From positions 1-64,000 of the forward strand of contig NZ_JAJTUT010000001.1 in NCBI RefSeq assembly GCF_022399565.1: 64,000 bases of DNA. The letters are read 5' to 3'. A program made the translations under genes and the position numbers. The notes below the pieces were generated by a model that did not search any database, was not told the DNA's origin, and worked only from the letters and a program-made list of their open reading frames with translations. Below, one piece after another: positions 39,162 to 48,621 of this stretch. Numbering within the stretch: the stretch's first letter is position 1; the number at the start of each line of letters is the position of its first letter. This DNA comes from Flavobacterium algicola (lineage in GTDB: Bacteria > Bacteroidota > Bacteroidia > Flavobacteriales > Flavobacteriaceae).

Positions 39162-40343
39162 TTAAAAATTACGTTTTAGAATTACGTCCTTCGTATTGGG
39201 TTTCAAAGCGGCACCAGCGCACCGCATTACGGCATCAAAACCGTAGCGGCTTTTCATTTTGTCCATGGCTGCATAAAGTGATAGCATTTCTTGCGTATCC
39301 TCAAAAAGATCAATTTGATAAGTTCCTCGTACCAAGCCACTAAAACGAATTCCTACTAGACGCAACCGCATTCTACGCTGATAAAGTGCATCAAACAAAC
39401 CCAACACTTTTTGTGTGAGCAAATGATCTGCAGATGTATACGCAATTTTGCATTGCTTGGTCTCGGTATCAAAATTGGCATACCTTATTTTTACTACCAC
39501 GGTAGAAGTCAGCCACTCTTCCGACCGCAATTGAAAAGCTAGTTTCTCTACCATTCCGCATAAGATTGATTTGAGGTGCGCAATATCAATTGTGTCTTGT
39601 ACAAAAGTATGCTCGGTAGCAATCGACTTGCGTTCTGTATATGGCTCTACAGGATTATTATCGATTCCGTTGGCTTTTCTCCAAATTTCTACCCCATTTT
39701 TACCAATCATGCGTTGCAAAACTTCTGCAGGCATTTCAGAAAGGGTTTGTATGGTTCGAATGCCAATGCGAGACAATGTTTGAAGGGTTACACTCCCTAC
39801 CATCGGTATTTTTTGAATCGACAATGGATTTAAAAAAGCACGTACCTGATCTTCGGGAATATCCAAATGTCCTTTGGGTTTACCCTCTCCTGTGCCAATT
39901 TTAGAAACCGTTTTATTAACCGATAATGCAAAACTTATAGGTAAACCCGTTTCTTTTACTACTCGTTTTGCCAGTTCGTTGGTCCATTGGTAACAACCAT
40001 AAAAACGATCCATACCGGTGATATCCAAATAAAACTCATCAATACTAGCCTTTTCTGTAATAGGTGATTTTTCCTGAATCACTTCGGTGACGGCATGCGA
40101 CAATTGCGAATAACGCTCCATATCTCCTTTGATCACTTTTGCTTGTGGGCATAGTTTGAGTGCCATAGCTGTAGGCATGGCCGAGCGCACTCCAAAACGC
40201 CTTGCCTCATATGAGCAAGAAGCTACTACCCCACGATCTCCTCCACCAATAATCAACGGAATCCCTTCGAGTTGAGAGTTATTCAATCGTTCACAAGACA
40301 CAAAAAAAGTGTCCAAATCCATATGTACAATTGAGCGTTTCAT
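39162..40343 (-). CDS. dinB: Y-family DNA polymerase (Pol IV type)
   Basis: A 393-residue polymerase. Catalytic Asp9 lies in M-D-L-D-T-F-F and Asp102/Glu103 in S-I-D-E-F (100-104), so the enzyme should be active, unlike ImuB proteins that have lost these residues. The helix-hairpin-helix thumb and little finger follow. Q-I-D-L-F (343-347) matches the beta-clamp-binding consensus, followed by about 45 more residues. It bypasses damaged template bases with low fidelity. It is divergent from the LexA-like repressor and lies upstream of the short DnaE on the same strand. A possible -7 box TAATTTTG on the minus strand lies at 40511-40504. Confidence 0.93.
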   Translation of the reverse strand: MKRSIVHMDLDTFFVSCERLNNSQLEGIPLIIGGGDRGVVASCSYEARRFGVRSAMPTAMALKLCPQAKVIKGDMERYSQLSHAVTEVIQEKSPITEKASIDEFYLDITGMDRFYGCYQWTNELAKRVVKETGLPISFALSVNKTVSKIGTGEGKPKGHLDIPEDQVRAFLNPLSIQKIPMVGSVTLQTLSRIGIRTIQTLSEMPAEVLQRMIGKNGVEIWRKANGIDNNPVEPYTERKSIATEHTFVQDTIDIAHLKSILCGMVEKLAFQLRSEEWLTSTVVVKIRYANFDTETKQCKIAYTSADHLLTQKVLGLFDALYQRRMRLRLVGIRFSGLVRGTYQIDLFEDTQEMLSLYAAMDKMKSRYGFDAVMRCAGAALKPNTKDVILKRNF

Positions 40344-40534
40344 TTCATTTTATTTTTTCTTACCACAAAATCACAGAGTAAATTTTAAGCCTTTTTAACA
40401 AAAGCTCTAAGCATTTTCGATTTAAAAAACTTTGTCATTTGAACCTAAGTAATACTAAATCCTAGCGCCTTTGCGACTTCGCGGTAAACCATTTTTTCTT
40501 TTACAAAATTAGTACAGATAATAACATTTTTTAG

Positions 40535-40561
40535 TATATTTGTTGTTACAAATTATAACAA
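40535..40561 (+). promoter_or_regulatory. Promoter and palindromic operator of the LexA-like repressor
   Basis: TATATTTG (40535-40542) matches the -7 consensus. Immediately next to it is TTGTTACAAATTATAACAA (40543-40561), a perfect 6-bp inverted repeat TTGTTA / TAACAA around a 7-bp spacer, covering the expected transcription start. It ends 7 bp before the ATG at 40569. It looks like an autoregulatory site. No second full copy was found near dinB or dnaE2. The 40344-40500 stretch holds a degraded CTTTGCGACTTCGCGG-type sequence and nothing else identified. Confidence 0.7.
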
Positions 40562-40568
40562 AGTCGTT

Positions 40569-41345
40569 ATGTCCTTATTTTCAGACAACATCAGAGCCCT
40601 GCGAACGAAACACAATATTTCTCAGGAAAAAGTAGCCAATAGCCTCATGATCACAAGGGGACGCTATGTAAAATATGAAGATGGAACCTCGGAAGCTCCT
40701 TATGAGATTTTGAAGAAAATCGCTCAGTATTATCAAATTAGCATTGACTTGCTCTTGTCTGTAGATGTACGAAAAATTGAGGTCGAGGATTTATTAAAGC
40801 TCGAAAACAACCGACTTATCTTACCGATCCAAGTAGACCAAATGGGTGAAAATCGAATCGAAATTGTTACTCAAAAAGTAAAAGCAGGTTACTTAAGTGG
40901 TTATTCTGATCCTGAATATATTGAACAATTACAGCAAATATCATTGCCTTTTTTAGGAAACGGAAAATACCGTGGTTTTCCTGTAGAAGGCGATTCTATG
41001 CCACCTCATCAAGATGGTGATATTATTGTAGGCCGTTATGTAGAACGATTGGGGGAAGTGCTAGATGGTAAAACTTATATTTTGATTACTCGAAGCGAAG
41101 GAATGGTCTACAAACGATTGAATAAAAACAAGAAAAATGCTTTGGCAGTAGCTTCTGATAATTATTTCTATCCACCTTATGAAGTCAAAGCATCTGATAT
41201 TCTAGAAATTTGGGAATACCAATGCAGTATTGCTAGAAGTGATAAAAAAACCGAAGAATTAGAAAGTACTTCTATAAAGAATATGTTTTTTGAATTAAAA
41301 AAAGACATATCAGAAGTAAAAAACAGTATCGGTTTATCAACCTAA
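40569..41345 (+). CDS. LexA-like HTH-S24 self-cleaving repressor
   Basis: A 258-residue protein. Residues 5-62 form an XRE/Cro-type HTH (I-S-Q-E-K-V-A ... R-G-R-Y-V-K-Y-E). Residues 95-220 form an S24 peptidase domain with cleavage site Ala106-Gly107, nucleophile Ser143 in E-G-D-S-M and general base Lys182 in V-Y-K-R. The spacing (site to Ser 36, Ser to Lys 39) is close to that of E. coli LexA (35 and 37). A charged helical tail of about 35 residues follows. It should bind DNA as a dimer and inactivate itself on RecA filaments. It sits head-to-head with dinB and has a palindrome over its own promoter. No phage genes surround it. Confidence 0.88.
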   Translation: MSLFSDNIRALRTKHNISQEKVANSLMITRGRYVKYEDGTSEAPYEILKKIAQYYQISIDLLLSVDVRKIEVEDLLKLENNRLILPIQVDQMGENRIEIVTQKVKAGYLSGYSDPEYIEQLQQISLPFLGNGKYRGFPVEGDSMPPHQDGDIIVGRYVERLGEVLDGKTYILITRSEGMVYKRLNKNKKNALAVASDNYFYPPYEVKASDILEIWEYQCSIARSDKKTEELESTSIKNMFFELKKDISEVKNSIGLST

Positions 41346-41375
41346 AAATTTAAAAATACATTTTTCAAAATCATA

Positions 41376-42740
41376 ATGAAAAAGCAAGAATACGCTATAG
41401 TAGATATCGAAACCACAGGTGGTAATGCTACACACAGTCGCATTACCGAAATCGCCATTATAATACATGACGGAGATAAAGTAATTGATCGCTGGGAATC
41501 ATTGGTAAATCCGCAAAAAAATATTCCAGCAGCCATATTTGCACTGACGGGTATTACTAATGAAATGGTTGAAAACGCTCCTACGTTTGAGCTTCTCTCT
41601 GATAAAATACTAGAATTATTAACCGATCGTGTCTTTGTAGCACACAATGTTAATTTTGATTATTCCTTTGTTCGTCATCAATTAGAAGTAGAAGGATTAA
41701 AATGGACGGCCAAAAAATTATGTACCGTACGTGCAGCAAGAAAAATTAGACCCGGAATTGCTTCGTATAGTTTAGGAAGACTTTGTGAATCACTAGGAAT
41801 CACTTTAGACAATCGCCATCGAGCCGGTGGAGATGCCGATGCAACCGCCATACTGTTTTCTCGATTACTCGAATGGGATACGGAGGGAGAGATACCCAAA
41901 ATGATTAAAAAGACAGCTCCCGATCAAAGATTACCGCCCAACCTTCCGCCAGATGATTTTAATCAATTACCAGAGAAACCTGGTGTCTATTATTTTTACA
42001 ATGAACTAAAAAAGGTAATTTATATTGGTAAAGCCGTTAACCTAAAAAAAAGAGTGGCTTCTCATTTTACAGGTCATAAGATCACGCCTCAAAGGCAACA
42101 TTTTTTGAGAGACATACACAGTATATCATTTGAAATTTGTGCGACAGAATTGATGGCTTTATTATTAGAGGAGTCTGAAATTAAAAAATTATGGCCCACT
42201 TATAACAAAGCACTAAAACGTTTTGAACCTAAATTTGGACTTTTTGAGTATGAAGCTAGGAATGGATACCGCTATATGGCAATTGCAAAAGTGGCTAAAA
42301 ATCAAAATAGTGTAGAATCATTCAATTCTTTGTACGAAGGAATAATTATGCTTCAAGAATTATCTCAAAAATTTGAAATTGATCAGCGATTTTGTATTTA
42401 TGGCAATACAAATCAAGGTGAGTTTTTATTTGATGTTGTAGCAGACGCTTTTCCTGACTTCGTAGAACACAATGATAAAGTGCAAGCAGCATTGGAACAT
42501 TATCTTACCAATCAACCTAGTTTTGCAGTTATAGATAAAGGACGAACAGCAGAGGAAAAAAGTTGTATTTGGGTAGAAAAAGGGCACTTTTACGGCATGG
42601 GTTATTTACCATCTGATGTTGCTATAACATCAATATCAGAAGTAAAAGAATATCTTACGCGCTACACCTCCAACCAATACTCGGTACAAGTTATTAATGC
42701 ATTTGCTCAAAAAGCACCTTACAAAATACAACATTTATAA
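41376..42740 (+). CDS. DEDDh exonuclease fused to GIY-YIG (UvrC/Cho-like) endonuclease
   Basis: A 454-residue fusion. Residues 1-165 are a DnaQ-like 3'-5' exonuclease with Asp10, Glu12, Asp95, His148 and Asp153. Residues 198-280 are a GIY-YIG nuclease: G-V-Y (203-205), Y-I-G-K (216-219) and Arg226, the same type that makes the 3' cut in UvrC. The C-terminal 170 residues are a less clear region. Fusions of this plan are annotated as DNA polymerase III epsilon-like or Cho-like proteins; the in vivo substrate is uncertain. It follows the repressor gene after 30 bp on the same strand, so it is probably cotranscribed and controlled with it. Confidence 0.85.
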   Translation: MKKQEYAIVDIETTGGNATHSRITEIAIIIHDGDKVIDRWESLVNPQKNIPAAIFALTGITNEMVENAPTFELLSDKILELLTDRVFVAHNVNFDYSFVRHQLEVEGLKWTAKKLCTVRAARKIRPGIASYSLGRLCESLGITLDNRHRAGGDADATAILFSRLLEWDTEGEIPKMIKKTAPDQRLPPNLPPDDFNQLPEKPGVYYFYNELKKVIYIGKAVNLKKRVASHFTGHKITPQRQHFLRDIHSISFEICATELMALLLEESEIKKLWPTYNKALKRFEPKFGLFEYEARNGYRYMAIAKVAKNQNSVESFNSLYEGIIMLQELSQKFEIDQRFCIYGNTNQGEFLFDVVADAFPDFVEHNDKVQAALEHYLTNQPSFAVIDKGRTAEEKSCIWVEKGHFYGMGYLPSDVAITSISEVKEYLTRYTSNQYSVQVINAFAQKAPYKIQHL

Positions 42741-42814
42741 AATTTAATTTCAAGCGAAATGCCAATTATAGGCTAAAAATCAAACCTATTAGCTTTTTTC
42801 TAAACACTAATTCT

Positions 42815-42822
42815 TAAATTTG
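42815..42822 (+). promoter_or_regulatory. -7 box TAAATTTG of ligD
   Basis: TAAATTTG matches the consensus and lies 67 bp before the ligD ATG. No clear -33 element. Confidence 0.35.
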
Positions 42823-42889
42823 AATTACTCTAAAAAGAGCAAGCAGTACGACTTCAAAATTATTGATCAATCATTTAATTAATCCTTAG

Positions 42890-45400
42890 ATGAGTTTAAA
42901 AAAATACAACGAAAAGCGCGATTTTGATCAAACTAAAGAGCCTAAAGGAAAAATTAAAAGTTCAAAAAAGGAGCTTGTTTTTGTAGTTCAAAAGCATGCA
43001 GCTTCTCACTTACATTACGATTTTCGACTGGAAATGGATGGTGTTCTAAAAAGTTGGGCAATTCCAAAAGGTCCATCTTTAAATCCAGACATAAAGCATT
43101 TGGCTATTTTAGTAGAAGATCACCCTTATGATTACAAAAATTTTGAAGGAGCTATTCCAAAAGGCAATTATGGTGCGGGTCACGTGATTGTATGGGACAA
43201 GGGTACTTATTCTCCAATCGAAAATGAAAATAGTGAAGAAAACGAGAAACTCATTTTAAATGGTTTTAAAAAAGGGCACCTTAGCTTTACATTGCATGGA
43301 GAGAAACTTAATGGGGAATTTTCATTAATTAAGTTAAAAGGAAAACAAGAAAATGCGTGGTTATTAATTAAGAAAGAAGATTCTTTTGCTTCTACAGAAG
43401 AAATTCTAAAAAATGATACTTCAGTATTATCAGGTTTAACGCTTGACCAACTTGCTAAAAATGAAAAATCTCTAACTAGCATAGATTTAACTTCTGAAAA
43501 TGAACCAATGGAAATTGCGTTTCAAAGCCCCATATTGGCCACCACAGCTACAACAGCATTTGACAATAAAGAATGGATTTTCGAAAAAAAATATGATGGC
43601 TATCGCACGATTGCGGTAATAGATAAGAATGAGATTAATCTTTTTAGTAGAAATCAACAATTGCTTTCGAAAGATTTTCAACCGATCACAGACGATTTAA
43701 AGAACATCAACCATTCAGTCATTATAGATGGAGAAGTTGTAATTGAAGATGAGAATGGACAGTCTAACTTCCAGATGCTGCAAAATTATATCAAAACAGG
43801 AAAAGGCGAGCTCAAATACTATGTCTTTGATCTACTAAATCTAGATCATAATGATCTTCGAAATTTAAAATTAATAGAACGAAAAGAGCTGTTGCAATTA
43901 CTACTTGAGCAAAATAAATTGTCAAAAACTTTCTATTCGAAACATATTGAGGAAAAGGGTATTGCTTTCTTTGAGAAAAGTACCGAGTTAAAAGAAGAAG
44001 GTATCATGGCCAAAAAAGCTACTAGTACTTACCTCACAGGAAAACGAACTGCAGATTGGCTAAAGATTAAAAATCACTTACAAGATGAAGCAGTTATAGT
44101 TGGTATTACAAAATCCAAAAATGTAACTGATACTTTTGGGGCACTACTTTTGGCACAATATTCAAATACTAATTTAAAATACATTGGGAAATGTGGAAGT
44201 GGTTTCACTCAACAAAGCCTAAAAGATTTATTCAATACGTTTCAGCCTTATTTTACCGACAAATCTCCCTTACCAGAAAAAATTTCTATTCGTGAAGAAA
44301 TTCAGTGGTTGGTTCCACATTTTGTTTGTTCTGTCAAATTTTCTCAATGGACAAATAATAAAAGACTTCGTCATCCTGTTTTTCTAGGAATTCGAACGGA
44401 TAAAAATTTAAAAGATATTACAACTGAAGACCAAACAGATAATATTGAAAATCAGTTAGAATCGACAAAGAAAGATAAATTCCAGAAAGGCAATACCAAT
44501 CTAGAAGTAAAAATTGGCGGACAAGTTTTGAAATTGACCAATTTAAATAAAATATATTTTCCAGAGCAAGGGATTAGTAAGGGAGAGATTATTCATTATT
44601 ATAGTGAAATTACTGAACTTATCCTTCCCTACTTGAAAGATCGTCCTGAATCTCTAAATAGATTTCCAAACGGAATTGACAGTCCCAATTTTTATCAAAA
44701 AGATATTGATACCGATAAAGTACCTTCTTGGCTAGCTACACAAAAAATAGTTTCTGATTCTAACAAAAGTGAAATAGATTATTTGATCTGCAATGATAAA
44801 GAAACATTAATTTATATGGTGAATCTAGGTTGTATCGATTTCAATCCTTGGAATTCAACTATTCAAAACCTAGATAAGCCGGATTGGATGGTTATTGATA
44901 TTGATCCCGATAATGACAATTTTCAAGAAGTAATAGAAACAGCATTAAAAGTTAGAGAGGTCTTAGATAATCTGGAAGTCGAAAGTTATTGTAAAACATC
45001 TGGAGCATCTGGAATGCATGTGTATGTGCCACTAGCAGGAAAGTATAGTTACGAATCTGTAAAAATATTTGCAAATATAGTGGCTCGCGAAGTGCAGTCT
45101 GGCCTACCTGATATCACTACTTTAAATAGAAGTATAAAGAAGCGAAATCATAAAATTTATATTGATTATCTTCAAAATAGAAAAGGTCAAACTATAGCCG
45201 CTCCGTATTCTGTTCGCCCACATGTTAGAGCAACAGTATCCACTCCATTAGAATGGAGTGAATTAAACAATACGTTAAGACCTAGTAATTTTACGATAAA
45301 AAACGTTTTGAAACGCTTTGAGAAAAAAGGGGATATTTGGAAACCCGTTTTAGGGGATGGTATTGACATGAAAAGTATTATAGAAAAATATAATGCCTAG
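42890..45400 (+). CDS. ligD: DNA ligase D for non-homologous end joining
   Basis: An 836-residue fusion in the order phosphoesterase, ligase, polymerase. Residues 1-155 hold the 3'-phosphoesterase with His36, His40 and His42 and D-F-R-L-E. The ATP-dependent ligase starts near 210 with the nucleophile Lys234 in K-Y-D-G-Y-R. The archaeo-eukaryotic primase-like polymerase covers about 510-836 with the metal motif D-I-D-P-D. LigD trims, fills and seals double-strand ends brought together by Ku. Its last three bases overlap the convergent ku stop. The domain order equals that of Pseudomonas LigD, not that of Mycobacterium. Confidence 0.96.
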   Translation: MSLKKYNEKRDFDQTKEPKGKIKSSKKELVFVVQKHAASHLHYDFRLEMDGVLKSWAIPKGPSLNPDIKHLAILVEDHPYDYKNFEGAIPKGNYGAGHVIVWDKGTYSPIENENSEENEKLILNGFKKGHLSFTLHGEKLNGEFSLIKLKGKQENAWLLIKKEDSFASTEEILKNDTSVLSGLTLDQLAKNEKSLTSIDLTSENEPMEIAFQSPILATTATTAFDNKEWIFEKKYDGYRTIAVIDKNEINLFSRNQQLLSKDFQPITDDLKNINHSVIIDGEVVIEDENGQSNFQMLQNYIKTGKGELKYYVFDLLNLDHNDLRNLKLIERKELLQLLLEQNKLSKTFYSKHIEEKGIAFFEKSTELKEEGIMAKKATSTYLTGKRTADWLKIKNHLQDEAVIVGITKSKNVTDTFGALLLAQYSNTNLKYIGKCGSGFTQQSLKDLFNTFQPYFTDKSPLPEKISIREEIQWLVPHFVCSVKFSQWTNNKRLRHPVFLGIRTDKNLKDITTEDQTDNIENQLESTKKDKFQKGNTNLEVKIGGQVLKLTNLNKIYFPEQGISKGEIIHYYSEITELILPYLKDRPESLNRFPNGIDSPNFYQKDIDTDKVPSWLATQKIVSDSNKSEIDYLICNDKETLIYMVNLGCIDFNPWNSTIQNLDKPDWMVIDIDPDNDNFQEVIETALKVREVLDNLEVESYCKTSGASGMHVYVPLAGKYSYESVKIFANIVAREVQSGLPDITTLNRSIKKRNHKIYIDYLQNRKGQTIAAPYSVRPHVRATVSTPLEWSELNNTLRPSNFTIKNVLKRFEKKGDIWKPVLGDGIDMKSIIEKYNA

Positions 45401-46170
45401 GAGGATTTTTTATTTTCTAAACTTGCTTTCAACATTTCCATCAAATCATCTTTTTGTTTGTGCACTACTTTTAACTCGGGCTTTTTAGTTTTGGTGCCCT
45501 TACCTTTGGCTTTTATTATTTGCATTAACTTCTTAGAGTATTCATCTTTATAAGCAGAAATATCAAATTTCTCTGTTAATTGTTCTATCAATTTATTGGC
45601 CATATCCAATTCCTTTGCTGTTGTTTTCTTAGAAACAGCCGGAAGTTTTAAATCTTTGGTATCTCTAATTTCCTGTTCAAATCTTATTTTATTGAGTACA
45701 ATTACATTTTTGTATGGTTTCAATATAGCAAGAGCTTCTTTACTTCGCATTACAAAACTTGTAACCCCAACTTTTCCGCTCTTTTGCATGGCATCACGTA
45801 ATAAGGCATATGCTTTGGCTGCTCCTTTATCTGGCTCTAGATAATAGGGTTGCTCGTAATACAAACTATCAATATCATCTTCAAGAGTAAAGCTCAAAAT
45901 ATCGATTGTTTTACTTTTAATTGCATCGGCTGCTTCAAAATCTTCATCATCCAATACTACATACTTGTCATCAATTTTAAAACCTTTAACAATATCTGAA
46001 TAGGCAACTTCTTTGCCCGTATGCTCATTGACACGTTTAAACTTTATATTTGCATGATCTTCTTTATCAAGCATATCCAAATCTAAGGTACTACTATCAA
46101 TAGCCGAATAAATTTTTATTGGAATATTAATAAGTCCAAAACTAATTGCTCCTGTCCAAATTGCTCTCAT
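45397..46170 (-). CDS. ku: Ku protein for non-homologous end joining
   Basis: A 257-residue protein beginning [14 protein letters not shown] at ATG 46170; an ATG at 46200 adds ten residues unlike the family start. The central ring region and the Lys-rich C-terminal extension are typical of bacterial Ku, which forms a homodimer threaded by DNA ends and recruits LigD. It converges on ligD with the two stops sharing a CTAG, so read-through of each gene would make antisense RNA of the other. Confidence 0.95.
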   Translation of the reverse strand: MRAIWTGAISFGLINIPIKIYSAIDSSTLDLDMLDKEDHANIKFKRVNEHTGKEVAYSDIVKGFKIDDKYVVLDDEDFEAADAIKSKTIDILSFTLEDDIDSLYYEQPYYLEPDKGAAKAYALLRDAMQKSGKVGVTSFVMRSKEALAILKPYKNVIVLNKIRFEQEIRDTKDLKLPAVSKKTTAKELDMANKLIEQLTEKFDISAYKDEYSKKLMQIIKAKGKGTKTKKPELKVVHKQKDDLMEMLKASLENKKSS

Positions 46171-46242
46171 ATTAATTATTTTTATATCATTAATTGCCAC
46201 AAATAAACTTGGCTTATTGCTTTTTAAAATTATGTAAATATT

Positions 46243-46689
46243 TTAAGTTAAGATGGCATGGACAAGGAAGGTCGATATTCCGAAAATCACATGTGCTATA
46301 AAAAGTTGCAAGTAATAGCCCTCTAAGTCAGTTGGTGGTTTTTCTTTTGAAAGTGTGAACATTATTTTCCAACCCAACATACCAACAGTTCCAATTATAA
46401 CTCCAAAAATCAATCCTGAAGTCAGAGTAATATTATACCAATCCCATTCTAACCATACAGGTAAATAATAACCTAAAACAAAAAACAAACCGATAGCATA
46501 ATGGAGCAACCAACTTGCAATCACCTTGATTTTTGGCGTAAATTGCAAACCAAATACTAAAAAAATAAATTGCAATAAAACTGGTTCCTTAAACAATTTA
46601 CCTGTTAATACGGATATCATATAACTAAATAATGTCATGGTCGAAGTAGCTACAATAGATGCTATAATTATTTCGATTGCTATTTTCAT
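46243..46689 (-). CDS. Four-helix membrane protein of unknown function
   Basis: A 148-residue protein with about four hydrophobic helices (about residues 5-30, 38-75, 85-110, 125-147). The W-L-L-H-Y-A-I-G-L segment and the W-K-I-M-F connection are noticeable, but I cannot place the family with certainty. It lies upstream of ku on the same strand (72 bp) and downstream of a DUF2158-like gene. It may share stress-related control with its neighbours, but that is only position. Confidence 0.6.
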   Translation of the reverse strand: MKIAIEIIIASIVATSTMTLFSYMISVLTGKLFKEPVLLQFIFLVFGLQFTPKIKVIASWLLHYAIGLFFVLGYYLPVWLEWDWYNITLTSGLIFGVIIGTVGMLGWKIMFTLSKEKPPTDLEGYYLQLFIAHVIFGISTFLVHAILT

Positions 46690-46737
46690 ACTAACTTAAT
46701 TACATTAATAATGATATTGATTTTCTGATAGCCTCTT

Positions 46738-46905
46738 CTATTCCTCAAGCCTTAACTCTGAATCCATAAATTTCCCTGTACATATAGTTCCTTGTTCATC
46801 CTCCCATTGTGTAATGACATTTTCGATAAACTCGGGTTCAATGTCCACTACTTCCATGATTTGATTACTAAATTCTCGTTTTACTTTTTGACCTTTTTTA
46901 AACAT
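46738..46905 (-). CDS. Small DUF2158-like (YodC-type) protein
   Basis: A 55-residue protein from ATG 46905 that begins F-K-K-G-Q-K-V and continues with V-V-D-I-E and a W-x-D-E-Q-G segment, the pattern of DUF2158 small beta-barrel proteins. An ATG at 46935 would add ten hydrophobic residues. Function unknown. A possible -7 box TAAATTTG on the minus strand lies at 46998-46991. The gap 46936-47166 shows no other gene. Confidence 0.6.
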   Translation of the reverse strand: MFKKGQKVKREFSNQIMEVVDIEPEFIENVITQWEDEQGTICTGKFMDSELRLEE

Positions 46906-47166
46906 AGTAGTAGTGATTATAAAATTAATAGTCATGTTTAGATTGCATCTAATTGATAGGATTATAAAAATAATTCATCAACTGATAAAACAAATTTAAA
47001 GATTTCAACAGTTTGATTACTTATATTTTAAAAACTAATAATTATATAATTACTGCCTATATTTAAAACAAATAACTAATATTCAAAATTTTAAATTTCC
47101 GTAGTACATACAGAAGAAGTTGAGGAACTACTATTGATGATTGTTATGAAGAAAATGTAAATGAAA

Positions 47167-47544
47167 TTATAAACCCAAAATTTTTCTAATTACTTTTTTT
47201 AAGTCATCAAAATTATATGGTTTAGTTATGTAATACATAACGTCTAAGTCGGAGGTTAAATTCTTTGATTCGTTGGGAGATGTAGAAAATATAATTATGG
47301 GTATATTGACTGTTGCGAGATTATTTCTAATTGCTTTTAAAAGTGAGCAACCATCCATTTGAGGCATATTAATATCTAATAGAATTAGATCTGGCTTTAG
47401 TTTGTTATTTTTCAATTTTTCTAAGGCTTCACATGGATTATTAATAGCCAAATAAGAGGCTTCACAAATGGATTGTAATGCCTCCTTAAAAAATTCACAA
47501 TCGTCCAAATCGTCGTCAATATGTAATATCGTATTGTACTTCAT
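47167..47544 (-). CDS. Stand-alone response regulator receiver domain
   Basis: A 125-residue single REC domain. The acidic pocket is I-D-D-D (about residues 9-12), the phosphorylation site is the Asp in L-L-D-I-N-M-P (about residue 57), the conserved Ser lies in F-S-T-S and the Lys in T-K-P (about 107-109). No output domain and no kinase are nearby, so it may act as a phosphate shuttle or bind a partner protein. A TAATTTTG box on the minus strand (47589-47582) lies about 38 bp upstream. Confidence 0.85.
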   Translation of the reverse strand: MKYNTILHIDDDLDDCEFFKEALQSICEASYLAINNPCEALEKLKNNKLKPDLILLDINMPQMDGCSLLKAIRNNLATVNIPIIIFSTSPNESKNLTSDLDVMYYITKPYNFDDLKKVIRKILGL

Positions 47545-47747
47545 AACATCTACTCTTTACTAAAAGTGGAATCTTGATTATCAAAATTAATTTTAAATAT
47601 TATCTCAAATAAAAATAAAAAAAAATCTTTGAAATAAAAAATTTAAATGTTTAGAAACAGTTAAAAATATACTTTAAAGTAAGAAAATCGCAAAAGTCGT
47701 TTCTACTACTACCATTTTTTTTATTTCTCTAAAATCCTATTAATTAA

Positions 47748-47781
47748 AAACTCCCTATCGTTAAAAAACAATAGGGAGTTT
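47748..47781 (-). terminator. Terminator of the glycine-zipper stress protein gene
   Basis: An 11-bp perfect stem AAACTCCCTAT / ATAGGGAGTTT with a 12-base loop, followed on the minus strand by T-rich sequence, 25 bp after the stop at 47806. Confidence 0.8.
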
Positions 47782-47805
47782 ACCTTTTTAAACTTTTCAA
47801 TTGAA

Positions 47806-48357
47806 CTATCTATAAATGTTAGTTCCGCGATTACTTTTCCAATTTTCTTCTAGGTATCCGGCATCATCGTCATTTCTTGGGTGTACTCCCAAAACAACAT
47901 GTCCGTCATTGATACCAGACTCATATATTTTGGCACGATCTTCAGGAATTCCTGATCCTACTAGTGCTCCAATAAGTCCACCTGTAATACCTCCTGCTCC
48001 TGCTCCTGCAAGTCCCGCAGCAATTGGTCCTGCTATCACCAATCCTAATCCTGGAATTATGATACTTGTTCCCAAAGCCGCTATAACCCCTACAATTGCA
48101 CCAATAGTACCACCTATCGCTGAACCTGTTCCAGCTGTTTCTGCAGCTTTAGTACCTAATTCAGACGTATCATTTACATCGGAATAATGTTTGTTGCGTG
48201 TGTCATCCGACATCATCAAATTAATATCGTCTTTTGCGTATCCGCGCTCATGAAGTGCATTATAAGCCCTTTCTGTACTTTCGCGATCTTCAAACATTCC
48301 AGTTAACATCGGTAGTCTATTATTTGTCCCCATGTTTTCGTCTTTTAAATTTTCCAT
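47806..48357 (-). CDS. General stress protein 17M-like, glycine-zipper protein
   Basis: A 183-residue protein. Residues 17-55 resemble the YflT/general stress protein 17M N-terminal domain (F-E-D-R-E-S-T-E-R-A-Y ... L-H-E-R-G-Y). Residues 70-140 form a long Gly/Ala-rich zipper (G-x-x-x-G repeats) that could insert in or associate with membranes. The C-terminus returns to a small alpha/beta segment with V-V-L-G-V-H-P. Similar proteins are induced by osmotic or general stress in other bacteria. Control here is unknown. Confidence 0.75.
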   Translation of the reverse strand: MENLKDENMGTNNRLPMLTGMFEDRESTERAYNALHERGYAKDDINLMMSDDTRNKHYSDVNDTSELGTKAAETAGTGSAIGGTIGAIVGVIAALGTSIIIPGLGLVIAGPIAAGLAGAGAGGITGGLIGALVGSGIPEDRAKIYESGINDGHVVLGVHPRNDDDAGYLEENWKSNRGTNIYR

Positions 48358-48497
48358 AATTATTTTATTTTTAGTGTGTTAATCCGTATACAAAGTTGTA
48401 AAAACTATCCAAATTTTATTTTATAGGAATCGTGTAAAAATTTATAAAATATCAATATTATTTATACGACAATCTTAATTTTATCTATCTTTTTATA

Positions 48498-48525
48498 TAT
48501 ATTTGCAATAACCGTGTACGCACAC
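48498..48525 (+). promoter_or_regulatory. Promoter and LacI-type operator of the hexuronate operon
   Basis: TATATTTG (48498-48505) matches the -7 consensus. Eight bases later GTGTACGCACAC (48514-48525) is palindromic in the form GTGT-N-CG-N-ACAC; a central CG is typical of LacI-family sites. It would overlap the transcription start and could give repression by a uronate-sensing regulator, which is not encoded in the window. About 96 bp of leader precede the first ATG. Confidence 0.6.
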
Positions 48526-48621
48526 ACATCAAACTACACTTTAATTTTCAGCTCGATAGAGTTTTAATTTATAAGTACCTTAACATCCTATCTCGATCAT
48601 TACAAATCAAAATAAATCAAT

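Noticed and set aside
40569..41345. Prophage CI-type repressor
   Set aside because: No integrase, structural or lysis genes are near; the neighbours are polymerases and repair genes.
47816..48187. Plus-strand open frame of 123 codons rich in Pro and Ala
   Set aside because: It is the antisense shadow of the glycine-zipper gene.
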